DNA of 54,128 bases from Corynebacterium spheniscorum (lineage in GTDB: Bacteria > Actinomycetota > Actinomycetes > Mycobacteriales > Mycobacteriaceae). Of the stretch, positions 53,957 through 54,128 are shown in pieces (position 1 is the first letter of the stretch; every line of letters begins with the position of its first letter). The stretch covers positions 40,782-94,909 of the forward strand of contig NZ_FOPJ01000010.1 of the NCBI RefSeq assembly GCF_900113445.1, read 5' to 3'. The notes under the pieces are model-generated. The model ran no database searches. It was not told where the DNA came from and worked only from the letters and a program-made list of their open reading frames with translations. The position numbers and the translations under genes are program-made.

Positions 53957-54128
53957 GTGATCAAAAACCGACCGCAATGCCCCCTATGCGCTGGGCAAAT
54001 GAGAAGAAATGGCACCACCACTAAAGGCACCACCCGCTGGCGGTGCAAAGACCCCAACTGTGGTGTCTCCACCACACGCAACCGCACCGACTCCACTAAC
54101 GCCCATTATTTTCAGGCGTTCCACTCCT
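53957..54128 (+). mobile_element. IS1249-type transposase, N-terminal part, cut by the window end
   Basis: From GTG 53957 one frame stays open for 57 codons to the window end. It reads MIKNRPQCPLCAGQMRRNGTT-like sequence, then GTTRWRCKDPNCGVSTTRNRTD and NAHYFQAFHS. Two Cys pairs (CPLC and C...C in RCKDPNC) form the zinc ribbon, and NGTTxxGTTRWRC is the typical entry of IS1249-family transposases common in corynebacteria. The catalytic domain lies beyond the window. The exact start is uncertain. Confidence 0.75.

Noticed and set aside
53866..54096. 76-codon minus-strand frame at the right edge
   Set aside because: It is antisense to the IS1249-type transposase start, which is clearly recognisable on the plus strand.

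Overview
The window looks like a chromosome segment of a Corynebacterium. The evidence is the high-GC actinobacterial codon use, a DtxR repressor with all the classical metal ligands, the sigB-dtxR-galE order, a mycolata-type arabinosyltransferase (AftC) and many actinobacterial DUF families (DUF3000, DUF3159, DUF3710, DUF3093, DUF4193, DUF3039, DUF3099, DUF4192). The backbone follows the order known from Mycobacterium tuberculosis (Rv2671 to Rv2714) and C. glutamicum. I cannot name the species.

Layout. 1-226: two tRNAs (Val, cut by the window edge, and Gly) and a terminator. 276-4036: reductase of the RibD C-terminal family, aftC, msrB and hemQ. 4037-20043: an accessory block set into the conserved backbone between hemQ and the DUF3000 gene. 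It holds a small charged protein, a complete iron-siderophore ABC importer (4998-8864), a single-chain type ISP restriction-modification enzyme interrupted at a run of ten G (9443-14444), a TetR / saccharopine-dehydrogenase-like / APC-permease cluster (15188-18642) and a SAM methyltransferase. 20104-30255: DUF3000, ribonuclease D, dxs, an RNA uridine methyltransferase, DUF3159, DUF3710, dut, DUF3093, DUF4193 and ppgK. 30667-32766: sigA with a very long Lys/Ala-rich and acidic N-terminal extension. 32970-38344: four minus-strand membrane proteins with low-complexity tails. 38961-43366: a helicase, DUF3039, DUF3099, a methyltransferase and dtd. 43570-46543: sigB, dtxR, galE. 46834-47436: a small secreted protein and a GtrA-type protein. 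47517-53534: DUF4192, a PAC2 protein, a Ski2-like DUF3516 helicase and a TPR-like membrane protein. The window ends inside an IS1249-type transposase gene (from about 53957).

How the parts fit. Housekeeping transcription (SigA, SigB), iron control (DtxR) and iron use (HemQ, siderophore import) lie close together. The siderophore operon is a natural DtxR target, although only a half-site-like sequence is visible. At least nine genes have a TANNNT hexamer 7-8 bases before the start codon, which suggests widespread leaderless transcription. The most striking observation is the type ISP enzyme: its frame is restored if the G10 tract is read as G9 (or G12), so the gene may be phase-variable and OFF in this sequence.
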